Shown here piece after piece: positions 10,574 to 22,299 of a stretch of 64,000 nt of DNA (the stretch's first letter is position 1; each line of letters opens with the position of its first letter). The stretch is from Crataegus laevigata (taxonomy: Eukaryota > Streptophyta > Magnoliopsida > Rosales > Rosaceae). The stretch covers positions 10,051,501 to 10,115,500 of the forward strand of contig OY756945.1 in NCBI GenBank assembly GCA_963580275.1. Direction: 5' to 3'. The notes beneath the pieces were generated by a model. It was not told the origin of the DNA, made no database searches, and saw only the letters and a program-made list of their open reading frames with translations. The translations under genes were made by a program, and so were the position numbers.

Positions 10574-13500
10574 GTGCACTGTTGTGTGACTGAGGTCGAG
10601 AGGAAGCATTCGAGAACAATGAGCATTGTGCCACAAAGAGAATGTTGAAGTAATTGCACAAAGCATTGGAATTAAGCATTGTGCCACAAAGAGAATGTTG
10701 AAGTAATTGCACAAAGCATTGGAATTAACAACTTGTCTCCAGATGTTGCTCTTGCTCTCGCCTCCGATGTCGAATACCGCCTCCGTGAGATCATGCAGGT
10801 AAATTTTAGCTTTTCCGGCATAATTCTGATATGGGTTTGTTTTGACATTGTTGTTTTCGATAATTTGAGGTTGTACTAGTAAACTTGGTAAAGTTTGGGA
10901 ATTGGGTTTACTTGTTTATGTGGTAAGATTGAGACTGAATAGTTGGAAGTTGGGTTGCTTTTGTTTTGATAAGTTGGTCAAGAAGACAGTGTAGTTATGT
11001 TATTTTGGTGAATTGGGATTTGAGACGTTGGATGGGTTGAGTGTGATTTTTCCTTGTAATGGAAGTGCAGGAGGCTATTAAATGCATGCATCACTCGAGG
11101 AGAACTAGATTGACAGCCGAAGATGTTGATGGTGCACTCAACTTAAGAAATGTTGAGGTGAGGCTTTAAAATGATTGAATTAGCATGGGTTTGTTTATTA
11201 TTTGAAATCTCATTTTGCTTATCCTGCTTGCACCAGCTAATCTATGGTTATGTTTCCGGAGGTCCTTTGCGGTTCAAAAGAGCTATTGGGCATAGGGATT
11301 TGTTTTACATTAACAACAAGGATGTGGATTTTAAAGATGTATGTGTTACTGAGCAATCTGATTTCACTTTCTACTTGATTTTGTTTCCTTTTAATTTTCC
11401 ATATTTATGTTTGACTGTAGGTGATTGAAGCTCCTTTACCAAAAGCACTGCTTGATACTGGAATTGTTTGTCACTGGCTTGCTATAGAAGGCGTACAACC
11501 TGCAATTCCAGAGAATGCTCCTCTAGAAGGTTTTTCTCAAAGTTTATTGATTGTGCCAATAATTATTGCTCATAAATCACACTTCCAATTTAGGAGTTTT
11601 GATTGCTTCTGAAGGTTAAGAGTTTAGTATTCTAGGAATTAGCTGTAGTAAAAGAAAGCATTCTTTGGGTTTTGTAGCACTATCTAAATTTTAAAGGTGT
11701 GTGAAGCATGAAATGCCTAATAGCTTCCTTCTTAAAAAATACACGGTATATCAACTTCTTTAAAAAATACTCAATATCTCCAATATACCAGAGATTTTTC
11801 ATGATCTTGTGAGTGTAAGGTGGTCTGCAGTGTATTTCACGTTCTTCATTTTTGTTTGTCTGGAATTCAATCTACATAAATTGTATGGTGAAATGAATCT
11901 GCTATCCACTGACAAATCTTTTTTGATATAGAGGAACTAGAGTTAACTCCATTTTCGACTTTTCTACTTTTGTTAGCCCAAGTTTCTCTCACTTATTGAA
12001 TTTGTGTTCTTCTTCTGTAGTACTTGCACCTCCTGATGGTAAAATTTATAACCAAAAGGATGATGGACTTCCCGTTGACATTAAATTACCTGTTAAGCAT
12101 GTATTATCTAGGGAGCTTCTGGTACATATTTCACTTGTCTGATCTTATACTGGAAGGACTTCAGTTTGCAGGTTGTTTACATGTTCCTTCTTTTGTTGCC
12201 TTTGCAGCTATATTTTGACAAAATTACTGAGCTTGTTGTGAGTAGATCTGATTTGGTTTTGTTCAAAGAAGCATTAGTGAGTTTGGCCACTGATTCGGGA
12301 CTTCATCCATTAGTTCCTTATTTCACATGCTTTATCGCTGATGAGGTGATGATTCTTGACACTATCACTGACAGCTACAAGAAGAGTATGATATGTAGCC
12401 ATTGGTTACTTATACCAACTTTTCTTAACTTAAATCAGGTTTCTCGTGGCTTGAATGATTATGCACTTCTATTCGCTTTAATGCGAGTTGTTCGGAGTCT
12501 TCTCCAGAATCCTCACATACACATAGAACCTTATGTAAGTGCTTCTTTCTTCTTTCTTGTTTGTTTCCCTTTTTTTCCATAGGAGAGCCTTATGTAAGTA
12601 GTTTAAGTTCTAATTGTCTATTAAGGTATTTGTAGGTCATGTGTACATCTTGATAATGATGTCTATCTGTGATTTTCTGGTTTGACGATTGGGGAGGCTG
12701 ATTGTAGTAAATCACCTACACTTTTTTTCCTGCCCCTTTTCAGTTCCTTTCTAATAAATGAACAAATCTGCAGTCGTTGTTTTGCCATATGCATGTATTG
12801 GTAATCATAGTTTAACATATTTGAACTCATGCTATTTATGTCGAAGGGTCTCTTGTCTGGACTCAGTTTTTCATCACGAAACTGAAGCATGTAAGGTGGT
12901 GATCAGGGTAAAATGTGTTACTTATATGGAAGTTTTATTCTGAGACTTTAATTTTTTGCCATTCCTTTTGGCTCTGGATCAGCTGCACCAATTGATGCCA
13001 TCTGTGGTCACTTGCCTTGTTGTGAAAAGGTTAGGCAACAGGTTTGCTAACAATCACTGGGAACTTAGAGACTTCACTGCAAACCCGGTTGCTTCAATCT
13101 GCAAAAGGTTAGGCTTGTTATTTTTGTTTAAACTCCTTTTACCTTCATGCTTTTCTTTCACCTGGCCTGCTTCCCTTTTCTTGCACTTTCTCTGGCATCT
13201 CTTCTTGAGATTCACCTCCTACTTTTCTCTTGTGACTTGACCTCGGTCATGTCCTTTTCACACTTTTGTGATCCTGGTGTATTAAGCAACTTAACGTAGG
13301 TTGAGTGCATATTCTATTCAGATTCTTGTTAATATTTATGTCTTTTCTCTACATTATGTTAAGTGAAACTGAGCTAGAATATTCAATGCTATCAATATCC
13401 CTAGCATAACTGTTGTTTTAAAAATTTCTCCTGACCACTCTGTATTTTCTCTTAAAATTCCATGCATATATTTTGGTGTGAATTTGTCATCTTACCTATG

Positions 13501-14555
13501 AGATTCAATATTTGAATCTGTTGCAGGTTTGGGCATGTATATAACACTCTCTCCAGTCGTGTCTTACAAAAACTTTGGTCAATGCATTTTTGGACCCAAA
13601 GTGGACATTGACTCAACACTATGGTGCAATTCAAGGTTTAGCTACTCTAGGGCCCAGTGTGGTAATGCCTAATGCTCCTTGCATCTAAGAACATCAGTTC
13701 ACTATTATGCACAAAGCCTATGTAAAGGAGTTTTGGAATATGAATTCAACTTGAAGTAATATCTCTCGTGTTTCTTCCCATAAGTTTCTGTTAGCCTATC
13801 CTTGTTATCTATTTTCATACATTGAAAGGGGAATCTATACTTGTAAATAAAGCTAGCTGACTCTGGGCCCAGTTTTTCCTGCGTCTGCAAACTGGATTAT
13901 CTTTATTACTCTTTATTCTGAGTCTGAGTCCTAGAAGTTCAATACGGTGGAATGGAAGACATTTGCAACACCTTTCTCTTTTCCCAATCACTTGTTCTTA
14001 ACTGAAGACCTTGTAGTAAAACAAATCTAGAAAAGAGAAACATTACTCCATGCAACATATGAACTCTTATTCTTCCAAAGTTCATTTACCCCGCTTTTCT
14101 AGGTTATAGTGATTTCTGGATCTTTTTTTCATTGGAAATCTACTTCCATTATTTACTCATCTTCAGGTATTTGTGTTTTCTCGAAATATGCATTTTTTTA
14201 TAACTCAAAGTAAGGATTCTCAACTGTTGGGTGATTCTTTTTTACTGCAGGTTCACCTTCTTGTACTGCCAAATCTGGCGTCATATCTGCGACTTCTTGA
14301 ACCAGAGCTGCTTCTTGACAAGCAAAAGAATGAGATGAAGAGGCATGAAGCGTGGCGTGTGTATGGAGCCCTGTTGGTGAGTCTCTTTTCATGCCTGTAT
14401 ATACTGTTTGAAAAATCTAAGTAAGGAAGCATGCACTTTTCCAGAATGCAGCAGGTCAATGCATATATGATAGGCTCAAGATGTTCCCACTTATGTCGTC
14501 TCCAACGCGGCAATCTTTTGGAGGGCCAATGGACAACTCCGTATTACTCTGCCAA
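10574..14555 (+). pseudogene. TAF6: TAF6-like TFIID subunit, 5' part (broken)
   Basis: TAF6 is a histone-fold subunit of TFIID and SAGA. Exons recognised: 10574-10798, 11071-11157, 11237-11338, 11421-11529, 12021-12121, 12208-12345, 12439-12534, 12983-13107, 13527-13661, 14251-14376 and 14445-14555, all with GT-AG borders. The histone fold (ENVEVIAQSIGINNLSPDVA) and the conserved HEAT-type middle (SGLHPLVPYFTCFIADE, then RHEAWRVYGALL) are clear. Defects: the ATG at 10619 reads into TGA after nine codons because of an extra base and a 53-bp duplication. Exon 9 carries a net +2 shift near 13548-13566. The final exon lies 21.7 kb away at 36249. Retained introns and a leader intron show a decayed or duplicated gene, not a processed copy. 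A sequencing error could mimic one defect but hardly all of them. Confidence 0.85.
10623..10728 (+). repeat. 53-bp perfect tandem duplication across the TAF6 start
   Basis: Bases 10623-10675 are repeated exactly as 10676-10728. The unit holds the codons just after the initiator ATG. Since 53 is not a multiple of three, it alters the frame, and each copy also carries the same extra C. Confidence 0.95.
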
Positions 14556-14789
14556 GTAAGACATTTAATGGCTTATGTTTTCTTAAATGATGGCACTTCA
14601 ACCACTTCGAATGAGTGTTTCTTGATTATACAAGTATAGAACCAGCATATATATATGGGTTTTTGGTTTTTATTCTCCTTATACCTTTCTTCTACATCTT
14701 TCCCACCATCCTTCCACTCTTCACATCCCTCAAATTTCTCCCTTGTGTTTTGCCTCTATCTCTCACACAAAATAAAAACTAAAAACAAT

Positions 14790-15680
14790 TGTAGACATCA
14801 AAATTTTAGTGAAATAAATGTTGACCAACGCATTAAAGTTTCGACATGTCAGGTCTTACATAGCATGCGCCACGTGTTGCATAAATTGTACACATGGTAT
14901 GTGACTCAACAAAATTGAACGAGTTATCAAGAAGAACATGTGTCAACATTTGAAATAAATGATTTATTTAATTTAATGTTAAAAAAATCAAAGACCAAGG
15001 CTTGAAAAAGTTTAGAAAGAGGAGGAAGAATTCATTCATTGGATCCAATTCACCATTCATTCACACATTCACTCCACACACCCAAAAACCTTGAAGCTTT
15101 GAAACTCTAAAGCTCTAAAGCATCCAACCTTTCAAATTCCCAAGAATTTCGAGGAATTGAGAAAGCACTATTCGTTCTTCGCCAACACCTTTGAAGAATC
15201 AACAAGCACCACTACATGTGTCGGTTCTTCCTTCGCCTCAAGCCAAATCCTTGAGGCAATCGTTCATTAAAGATCAAGTCATCTCGACTCTTGGATCAAC
15301 AACCGGTGAAGAATCAACAAGCACAACTACACGTGCCGGTTCTTCTTTAGCTGCAAGCCAAAAACCTTGAGGCAATTGTTTATTCAAGATTAAGTCATCG
15401 TGACCCTTGGATCAACAACCCCTTCATCACAAAAATCAACAAGCACAACTACACGTGCCAATTATTCCTTTGCCACAAGCCAAATCCTTGAGGCCCTCGT
15501 TCATTCAAGATCAAGTCATCGCGACCCTTGGATCAACAATACATCCACACATCTACATCTTACGGAGATCGAATCAGAGGATCAAGTTGAAAAGAGATTG
15601 TAACCTACAAATTCATTAATATAAAATTTACTTTGTACACGTGTTTTTGTTTCATTTGTCGTAGGAAATTCGTGTTTACA
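14790..15680 (+). repeat. LTR of a non-autonomous element (left, + orientation)
   Basis: It begins TGTAGACATCAAAATTTTAG and ends GAAATTCGTGTTTACA, 891 bp. ATTTGGCACGCCCGGTGGGA, a primer-binding-site-like stretch, follows at once. Inside are three imperfect tandem copies (period about 115-122 bp) beginning near 15197, 15312 and 15434 with 'aatcaacaagcac'. The left flank is ACAAT (14785-14789). The inverted partner is at 35845. Confidence 0.75.
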
Positions 15681-16735
15681 ATTTGGCACGCCCGGTGGGA
15701 CGATCTCTACCTCTTATTTATTTTTCTGTTCAAGAAATCCAATCACACTTCGAAATCAATGGCATCAAAGAAGGACAAGCTATTCTCGCAACCAAGGGAA
15801 TGAGCCTAAGCACTTTTGTCGTGAGCGGAGAATCCATTGGCATCAAAACCCTTACATCACAAGAATTAACAAGCACAATTACACGTGTCGGTTCTTCCTT
15901 TGCCACCAGCCAAATCCTTAAGGCCCTCGTTCATCTAAGATCAAGTCATCGCAACCTTTGGATCAACAACACATCCACTTATCTATACCTTACGGAGATC
16001 AAATCAAAGGATCAAGTTGAAAATAGATTGTAACCTACAAATTCATTAATACAAAATTTACTTTGTACATGTTTTCTTGTTTCATTTGTCGCAGGAAATT
16101 CATGTTTACAAATTTGTCACCTTCCTCAACCACGGCACCGTCAATCATCTCGGCCTCAACTTAAGGCTTATTGGGTTGGAGCTCATTCTTCATGTCAACG
16201 TTGTCGAGTTTGTAATCAACTTCATCGAAACTATTCAACAACAATCCTTACCACCATGATCCTAGTCATGATGAGCTGCAGCTGGAGGAAAAGGAACACG
16301 ACAAATCGGAGAATGAAGAAAGCCTCCACTGCAGCGTCAATCGAGCACACGAGCTCTATGCTTTGCTCCACCAACTCCTCGATGTCGTCGTTCACTCGAC
16401 TCTATGGAGTCATCGCTGAGCCTTCCATTCCCCTACAAAATCGACTCCCCCAATTTGGACAACATGCGCTGTTGCTTTTCCTCTGCCTCAGCTTCAGCCA
16501 CTCGAAGCCTCCCCCTTTCAATGACACTGTCTGAGAAGAGAATAAAAAGAAAAAAAATACAGATGAATGGATGCTTGACTTTGCATTCCAGCAAGCTGTC
16601 ACAAAGCTTGCTCCAGCAAGGAAGAAGAAGGTGGCACTGCTTTGTTGTAGCTTTCGAAACAGTCATGCCAGCGCCCTCCAAGGAACCCAACAGTGCCAAT
16701 CTACGATGCCCATCATAATATATATATATATATAG
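15681..16735 (+). mobile_element. Internal part of the non-autonomous LTR element
   Basis: It starts with the PBS-like TTTGGCACGCCCGGTGGGA (from 15682). Bases of about 15845-16110 repeat the last part of the LTR, including its 3' end 'ttcatgtttaca', so the LTR end is partly duplicated. The stretch 16590-16720 is shared, inverted, with 33930-34050. Short ORFs such as 15683-16033 show no gag or pol domain, so I treat this as a LARD-like non-autonomous element. Confidence 0.55.
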
Positions 16736-16741
16736 AAAAAA

Positions 16742-16873
16742 AGAATACTGGTGGACGACACCATGTGAAAAAAAAGGAAAAAAAAAGAATGCTGGTGGAC
16801 GACACCGTGTGAAAAAAAAGGAAAAAAAAAGAATACTAGTGGACGACACCATGTGAAAAAAAGGAAAAAAAAA
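16742..16873. repeat. 44-bp minisatellite, three copies
   Basis: Three copies start at 16742, 16786 and 16830, each 'agaatactggtggacgacac' plus an A-rich tail. An AT microsatellite lies just before (about 16718-16734). The ORFs over it on minus are repeat artefacts. Confidence 0.85.
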
Positions 16874-17745
16874 TATAAAAAACTTATAAAGAAAGGTGAT
16901 GGCTGACATCTAATATATATATATACTTGGCTCCAAAAAAGGTGGAAGCTAATAGAAAGAACTAAGATGGGGACATTAGTCATGATCAGAGTTATTACTA
17001 GCTTTAATTAAATGTTTGGGGGGGGGGGGGGGGGTTGCATAGTTAGGATTAAAGATACCATGAAACCAAGAGTTATAAACAAATAGAAAGAACTGAATGA
17101 ATGATTGATCGGTATTTACCTTGAAATACTCGATGAATTGACTATGAGTAAGAATTTTATGTCATTCAAAATCAGTAGTGATGAAACTATTCTTCATAAT
17201 AAAAATAATGAATTCAAAATAATGATGCAAATATATATTTGAAAATAAGTTTATTAAACTTATTGAAACTTACAAGATGATGTTGTTGGCTATTGCCAAT
17301 TAATGATAAACAAGAGAATTGGAGCACGCATGCATCCTTGTTCTTATCACGAAAAGTGTTTACAATATTTTGTTGAGATTTGTGAGAGTTGAGTTTGTAT
17401 TTATGTCTTATAAAGATACGTAGAAATTTCAGTTTGCTGAACCAACCTTTCTAATGAAGCTTGAATCTTGATTATATAAACCGAGTGTTGATGAAAATTG
17501 GAGGGGGAAAGGCGGTTGTTCTTACCTGTAAGATGCTAAAGCTAATTGTTGAAGAATGATGATGTCGAATGACTGTTGAACTATGTGGAAAGATGCTAAA
17601 GCTGATGGATGAATAGTAAAAAGTGATTTTACTATTCATAAATAGTAACTTGTCTGGAATCATTGTTGATAATTGCTATTGCTTTCGGTGCTAATTTTGG
17701 ATGGGATCATATGCTTGGCTACTGTAGCTTCACATGCATAATTTT

Positions 17746-18161
17746 TCAAATTTCAAACGAATCTTGGGAATCTTGATAGTCTGCCCACTTGGTTTTCTGA
17801 CTGGATGATTGAGTTAGCTGCTGACTGGATGCGTTTGATTCAGAATCTGAGTCTTCAGTATGAAGCATGGCTGCTTCTGCAATAAGTTGCCGGGCAAGGT
17901 CCTTGAGTTGTGATGATTTTTCTTTCTTCGAACTAGATGACTCGGAGGATTTGGCAGTGCCTTTGAGAGAAGATGAAGGACTAATGTCTGATAAGGATTG
18001 TTCTGGAATAATTGGCAATGCCTTCTTTGGTTATGCTGGAATTGCTGGAACTGGGTTGATGGGAAATTTAGAGAGGACCAAGTTGATGATCTTTTGATGA
18101 TTGAGCTTATCCCACCACTTGATTGATCTTTGTGTATAGACTTCTCCTGGTTCAATTTCAT
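17746..18161 (-). pseudogene. Pararetroviral Ser-rich C-terminal ORF fragment
   Basis: Two overlapping minus frames (18161-17814 and 18018-17746) carry Ser/Gln/Lys-rich sequence. The inner frame ends in an acidic stretch and a stop at 17746. A matching stop region occurs on plus near 25230-25280, so it is the tail of a viral ORF. The function is unknown to me, and frameshifts separate it from the ORF upstream. Confidence 0.5.
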
Positions 18162-18507
18162 AATTCCACCTCATTATTCACGAGACTTTGTATTTGGCCA
18201 TGAACAACGGTAGAAGTGTAATTTTGTAGTTGAACCTGCCTCTGTTGAACTTTTGTTGGAAACCATTTGACAAAACTTGCATGAGATCATCTGGCGGTAG
18301 GCTGGGTGTTGGACCATGAACTAACCACTAATTTGGAAACTATGTTGGGAAATTAAGTCTGAAACTTTTATCAAAGGTTATGAACCATGAATGACTAAAA
18401 TCTTCTGTTTGATGGAGAAAGATATTAGTCTATGCTTGAATATAACCAAAATAATTATAGTGATTATTGGGAATAAGAACATGCTGAGTATGAAGAGGCT
18501 TGGTATG

Positions 18508-19056
18508 TCAAAGGGGAGTTCTCCATTCTGATTCAGTGAGAAATTTTCCGATATAAAATGAATGATAGAGGATTTTGTTTTCATGGGTTTTGCTGAAGAT
18601 GGGCTTAATAGTGATGGATTCAGTTTCACTGAGAATGGCTTGGTAGTATTTGAGTTTTTTGTGTTTTTCGGTGGGTTGATAATGGAAATTTGGAGGGAAA
18701 ATCCCTTTAACTATTTTCTCTGGAGGTTGTTCTTGTTGGATATTGAAGAGGATGCTGAAGAGATACTCTTTAGGATTTTTGAGGACATATGGTGATGTTT
18801 TTGCATAGCTACTGAATTGTGATGATGAGGGTGATAAGTAAGTTGAATAAGGGTCATATTGGCTGACTAATGCCGTTTGGTAATCTGGACGAGGTTGTTG
18901 GTAGTTTGGCCTGGGGTTTCCTATTGTGGAACCTAAAGGAGTAAAACGATTGGCAATGGCTAAGGCCGATGAAGAATATGGGCTTGATTCTTGTTTTACT
19001 GGTGGTGATGGAAGAGTGGTAGGAAACCTTCTTTGGTTAGGTTTCTTTTTTGTCAT
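18508..19056 (-). pseudogene. Pararetroviral ORF downstream of RNase H (partial)
   Basis: This open stretch of 182 codons is rich in Pro, Ser, Gln and Tyr in its first half. The second half matches plus-strand DNA at about 24870-25040. It starts inside the end of the RNase H frame, an overlap typical of compact viral genomes. I do not recognise a catalytic domain. It runs out of frame at 18508, where a shifted frame continues to 18378. Confidence 0.55.
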
Positions 19057-19222
19057 TCTTCCCCTGCAAAAATTTTCTGGTTAGAAAATCTGGTATGCAG
19101 TTATGGCTGCCTTTAATGTATTCAATGTCAAAATAAAAAATACTTAGTATGACTTGCCATCGTGCAAAAATCTGTTTTGATGCAATGTTTTGAACATATT
19201 TTTGTAAAACATGTTTTGCCAT
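19037..19222 (-). pseudogene. RNase H C-terminal fragment of pararetroviral polyprotein
   Basis: 61 codons resemble the end of a caulimovirid RT-RNase H protein: a run with RWQ...LSIFYFDIEYIKG, then PDFLTR. The upstream part is missing because the viral block joins inverted sequence at about 19215. No complete polymerase remains on this strand. Confidence 0.65.
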
Positions 19223-19249
19223 TTGTTCTAATTAAGAACATCTCAGACC
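19216..19249 (+). mobile_element. Endogenous pararetrovirus block B, left piece (protease region)
   Basis: About 34 bases matching 28467-28497 in the protease region of block C. They are cut by the copia insertion; the other side resumes at 24541 after the AGACC duplication. Confidence 0.7.
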
Positions 19250-19762
19250 TGTTAGGTTTTGGCTCGTCAATTAGTGTCCTTTTCTGTTTAGGATTGTTTA
19301 GGGAAAGGGTGCACCAATTCTTCTCCTAAAAAGGCTAGGAAAGAATCTTAGTTTCCTTATTCAATTTAGATTAGAAATCCTAGAAGTCTATTTGGAATTG
19401 GAAAGGAAGTCTAATTTCCTATTCCACTTAGAATAGGAATTATAATCTGTAAAGGACATGTAAGCCAACCCTATATCTATAAATAGGGTGCGGCAAGACT
19501 GTTTTTCAGCAGAGAAAAAAAAGCAAAACAGCAGAGAGTTTTGAGATTAGTTCTAGGGTTTGCATAAGTTCTGTAATCTCTATTATTAATCAAAGAAGCA
19601 GTGATTTCTCTATCTAGGGAAATCACAACTGGACGTAGGCATAAGTTTTGCCGAACAGTATAATTCTTGTGTGTTTCTAAGTTTTTCTATATTTGCTAGT
19701 TTAGTCTATTGCCGTTGGTTACATCAAAGAACAAGGTCCAGTGTTTGGGTTTTTCTTCAACA
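19250..19762 (+). repeat. 5' LTR of the copia element
   Basis: 513 bp, TGTTAGGTTTTGG to TTCTTCAACA. A TATA-like 'ctataaatagggtgcgg' near 19480 probably drives the element transcript. Confidence 0.93.
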
Positions 19763-19763
19763 A

Positions 19764-19780
19764 TTGGTATCAAGAGCTAG
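19764..19780 (+). other. Primer-binding site of the copia element
   Basis: TTGGTATCAAGAGCTAG lies two bases after the 5' LTR and resembles the complement of the initiator tRNA-Met 3' end with one extra A. Confidence 0.8.
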
Positions 19781-19797
19781 GATCAAGGTGTTCTACG

Positions 19798-22299
19798 ATG
19801 TCAAAAGGGAAGATGAATGCGGATCAAGGACCTGCGTTAAAACCTTTTGACGGCAAGGATGATTTCACGGATTGGCAAATGATGATGAAGAACATACTGA
19901 TACAGCAGGATTTGGATGATGCACTTGATGGTAAGAAGCCGGAAAGCATGACAGAAGCAGCATGGAATAAGGTTCTCAAGAAGGCCAAGAGTTCCATCGA
20001 GATCCATCTCACAAGATCAGTTCGGTCACACATCACCGAAAAGATGTCTGCCCAGGAAGCATGGGAAAAATTGGAGAATGTTTATATGGGCAAAACCGTG
20101 TCCAATAAACTTTTTCTAAAGGATGAACTATTCGGGCTTCGACTAGAAGAAGGAGGTGATATTGAAGATCACGTATGCAGGTTCCAGAATTGCATAGCTA
20201 ATCTTCAGAAAGTCGAAGAAACTTACAAAGATGATGATATGGCTATCATCCTGCTAAGGTCTCTACCTTCGTCTTTCAAGCACTTTCGAACAACTCTAAT
20301 GTTTGGAAAAGAGTCCTTGAAGCTTGAAGACGTAATTCAAGCTCTTCAGTCATATGCTAAACTGGATGATATAACTGAAAGCTCTCAAGGCCTTTATGCC
20401 AAAGGCAAGGAGAGGGGGCGGGAAAAGACAAGGGAAGAGAAAACTGGCAACAAAGGTAGGTCAAAATCCAAGAAGAAAAAGGAAAAGAAGGAAGGTTGTT
20501 TCGAATGTGGTTCAGCTGATCATTGGAAGAGGAACTGCAAGATTTGGAAAGAAAAGAAAGCCAAGATGGAAGGAAGCTCAGGTTCAGCTAGTGCAGTCAC
20601 CGAACATGAGAGTGACGGGGAGCTTCTTTCGGTAACATCGGGCTCCAAGGCTTTCAATTGGATTTTGGATACTGAATGCACGTTTCATATGTGTGCAGTA
20701 AAACAATGGTTCGATACTTACAAAGAAGTCAGCAACGGGGAAGTCTTAATGGGAGATGATTCTTCGTGTCCTGTAAAAGGAATCGGCACTATTCGAATCA
20801 GAATGTTCGATGGGATGATACGAGCTTTGGGGAACGTCAGGTATGTCCCTAGACTAAGAAAGAATTTGATTTCCTTGGGTACTTTAGATGAGGCCGGTTA
20901 TGAGTACAAGTCTAAAAAAGGAAGACTCAGGGTAACCAAAGGATCGCTAGTGGTAATGCGGGGAGACCTACAACCCAATAAGTTGTATAAGTTAATTGGG
21001 ACCACTATAGTCGGGGGAGCAGCTGTTTCTGTAAATCAAAGTACAGAAGACAAGACTGAACTATGGCATCATAGGCTCGGGCACATAAGCCAGAAGGGAT
21101 TGCAAGAATTATACAAGCAAGGCCTGTTGGAAGGCGTGTCAGCTTGCAAACTGGACTTTTGTGAATACTGTGTTCTCGGGAAGCAAAGAAAGGTATCATT
21201 CGCAAGTAGCAGTACAGATAGCCGAAGTAAGGAGCAACTCAGCTATATTCACTCAGATGTTTGGGGTCCTGCTCCAACTAAATCAAATGGTGGGGCCAGG
21301 TATTTTGTTACTTTCATGGATGATTTTTCTACGAAGGTTTGGATTTATTTCATGAAGCAGAAATCCGAGGTTTTTGCAAAGTTCAAGGAATGGAAAACAG
21401 AAACCGAGAATCAAACTGGAAGAAATATCAAGTATCTGAGAAGTGACAATGGAGGTGAATATACAAGTAATGAGTTCACCGATTACTGCAAGCAGGAAGG
21501 CATCATAAGGCACTTCACAGTAAAGAAGAACCCCCAACAAAATGGAGCTGCTGAGAGGATGAACCGAACTCTCATGGAGAGAGAAAGAAGCATGCGATTT
21601 CATGCAGGATTGCCTGATAGTTTTTGGGCAGAGGCTGTTAATCATGCAAGTTATTTGATTAACAGATCACCATCTTCAGTTCTCGGTTTTAAGAGTGCAG
21701 AAGAGGTATGGTCTGAGAAGCCGGTGGATTATTCCAAGCTTAGGGTGTTCGGCTGTAGTGCTTATGCACATATTCCAAGTGATGAAAGGTCCAAGCTCAA
21801 ACCGAAGTCTATACATTGCATATTCCTAGGTTTTGAGAAAGGAGTGAAGGGTTTCAAGCTTTGGGATTTCAATAACAGGAAAAAGGTTGTCAGTCGAGAT
21901 GTTGTCTTTGATGAGACAACCATGCCTCTGAATAAAGTCGAGAGCAGTAGGGAGAAGAAGGACGATGCTGAAATTGAAGCAACAAAGATTCAGTTAATCA
22001 GTTCAGATGAAGAAGAAGCTCAGGTGGAGCAAATTGAGCAAGAGGCCGAATCTGATGGTTTTGAGGAAGAAGAAGAGCATCAGCATCATTCACCAGTTAG
22101 GAATCAAGTGGAGCAAGAAATAGGACAGATTGAAGGCACTCCAATCCGCCAGATATCCCAAAGGGGTCAAACTCCAACCAACAATCCACCTGCATTCCAA
22201 AGATGCATAGCACTGGACAAACCTAAGCGGAACAAGAAGAAACTTGACAGGTTTGGGTTTGACCAAAACGAAGTTAATTATGCTCTTAACATTAGTTAA
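19798..22299 (+). CDS. Copia Gag-protease-integrase polyprotein part, ends at in-frame stop
   Basis: 833 codons from MSKGKMNADQG. The start at 19798 follows the primer site; the 19 codons upstream overlap the LTR and primer site. Gag has FDGKDDFTDWQ near the start and a CCHC knuckle (CFECGSADHWKRNC, about 234-247). The protease motif reads D-T-E at 291-293 in place of the usual D-T-G. The integrase zinc region (WHHRLGH to CEYC, about 423-460) precedes the catalytic residues D487, D550 and E586, with exact D-x62-D-x35-E spacing. TAA at 22297 stops the frame in what should be a continuous polyprotein; the same frame resumes at once. The TAA and the protease change suggest this copy can no longer act alone. 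Confidence 0.93.
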   Translation: MSKGKMNADQGPALKPFDGKDDFTDWQMMMKNILIQQDLDDALDGKKPESMTEAAWNKVLKKAKSSIEIHLTRSVRSHITEKMSAQEAWEKLENVYMGKTVSNKLFLKDELFGLRLEEGGDIEDHVCRFQNCIANLQKVEETYKDDDMAIILLRSLPSSFKHFRTTLMFGKESLKLEDVIQALQSYAKLDDITESSQGLYAKGKERGREKTREEKTGNKGRSKSKKKKEKKEGCFECGSADHWKRNCKIWKEKKAKMEGSSGSASAVTEHESDGELLSVTSGSKAFNWILDTECTFHMCAVKQWFDTYKEVSNGEVLMGDDSSCPVKGIGTIRIRMFDGMIRALGNVRYVPRLRKNLISLGTLDEAGYEYKSKKGRLRVTKGSLVVMRGDLQPNKLYKLIGTTIVGGAAVSVNQSTEDKTELWHHRLGHISQKGLQELYKQGLLEGVSACKLDFCEYCVLGKQRKVSFASSSTDSRSKEQLSYIHSDVWGPAPTKSNGGARYFVTFMDDFSTKVWIYFMKQKSEVFAKFKEWKTETENQTGRNIKYLRSDNGGEYTSNEFTDYCKQEGIIRHFTVKKNPQQNGAAERMNRTLMERERSMRFHAGLPDSFWAEAVNHASYLINRSPSSVLGFKSAEEVWSEKPVDYSKLRVFGCSAYAHIPSDERSKLKPKSIHCIFLGFEKGVKGFKLWDFNNRKKVVSRDVVFDETTMPLNKVESSREKKDDAEIEATKIQLISSDEEEAQVEQIEQEAESDGFEEEEEHQHHSPVRNQVEQEIGQIEGTPIRQISQRGQTPTNNPPAFQRCIALDKPKRNKKKLDRFGFDQNEVNYALNIS

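Larger units (their letters stand above)
16950..19215 (-). mobile_element. Endogenous pararetrovirus block A (minus), 3' coding end and leader
   Basis: Read on minus, this runs from the end of a reverse transcriptase/RNase H region, through a Ser-rich ORF, to a non-coding leader. The leader matches plus-strand DNA at about 25260-26060. At 17018-17034 a run of 17 G replaces a short C/G stretch of the other copy. Frames are broken at several points. The right edge joins oppositely oriented viral sequence near 19215. Family Caulimoviridae is inferred from domain order; the genus is unclear (petuvirus- or florendovirus-like are options). Confidence 0.75.

Noticed and set aside
16433..16983. Phe/Ser-rich minus ORFs (158 and 106 aa)
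   Set aside because: They are produced by the 44-bp minisatellite and A-rich tracts in a non-autonomous element.
19764..19780. tRNA gene at TGGTATCA-type sequences
   Set aside because: Only the short complement to a tRNA 3' end is present, next to an LTR; these are primer-binding sites.
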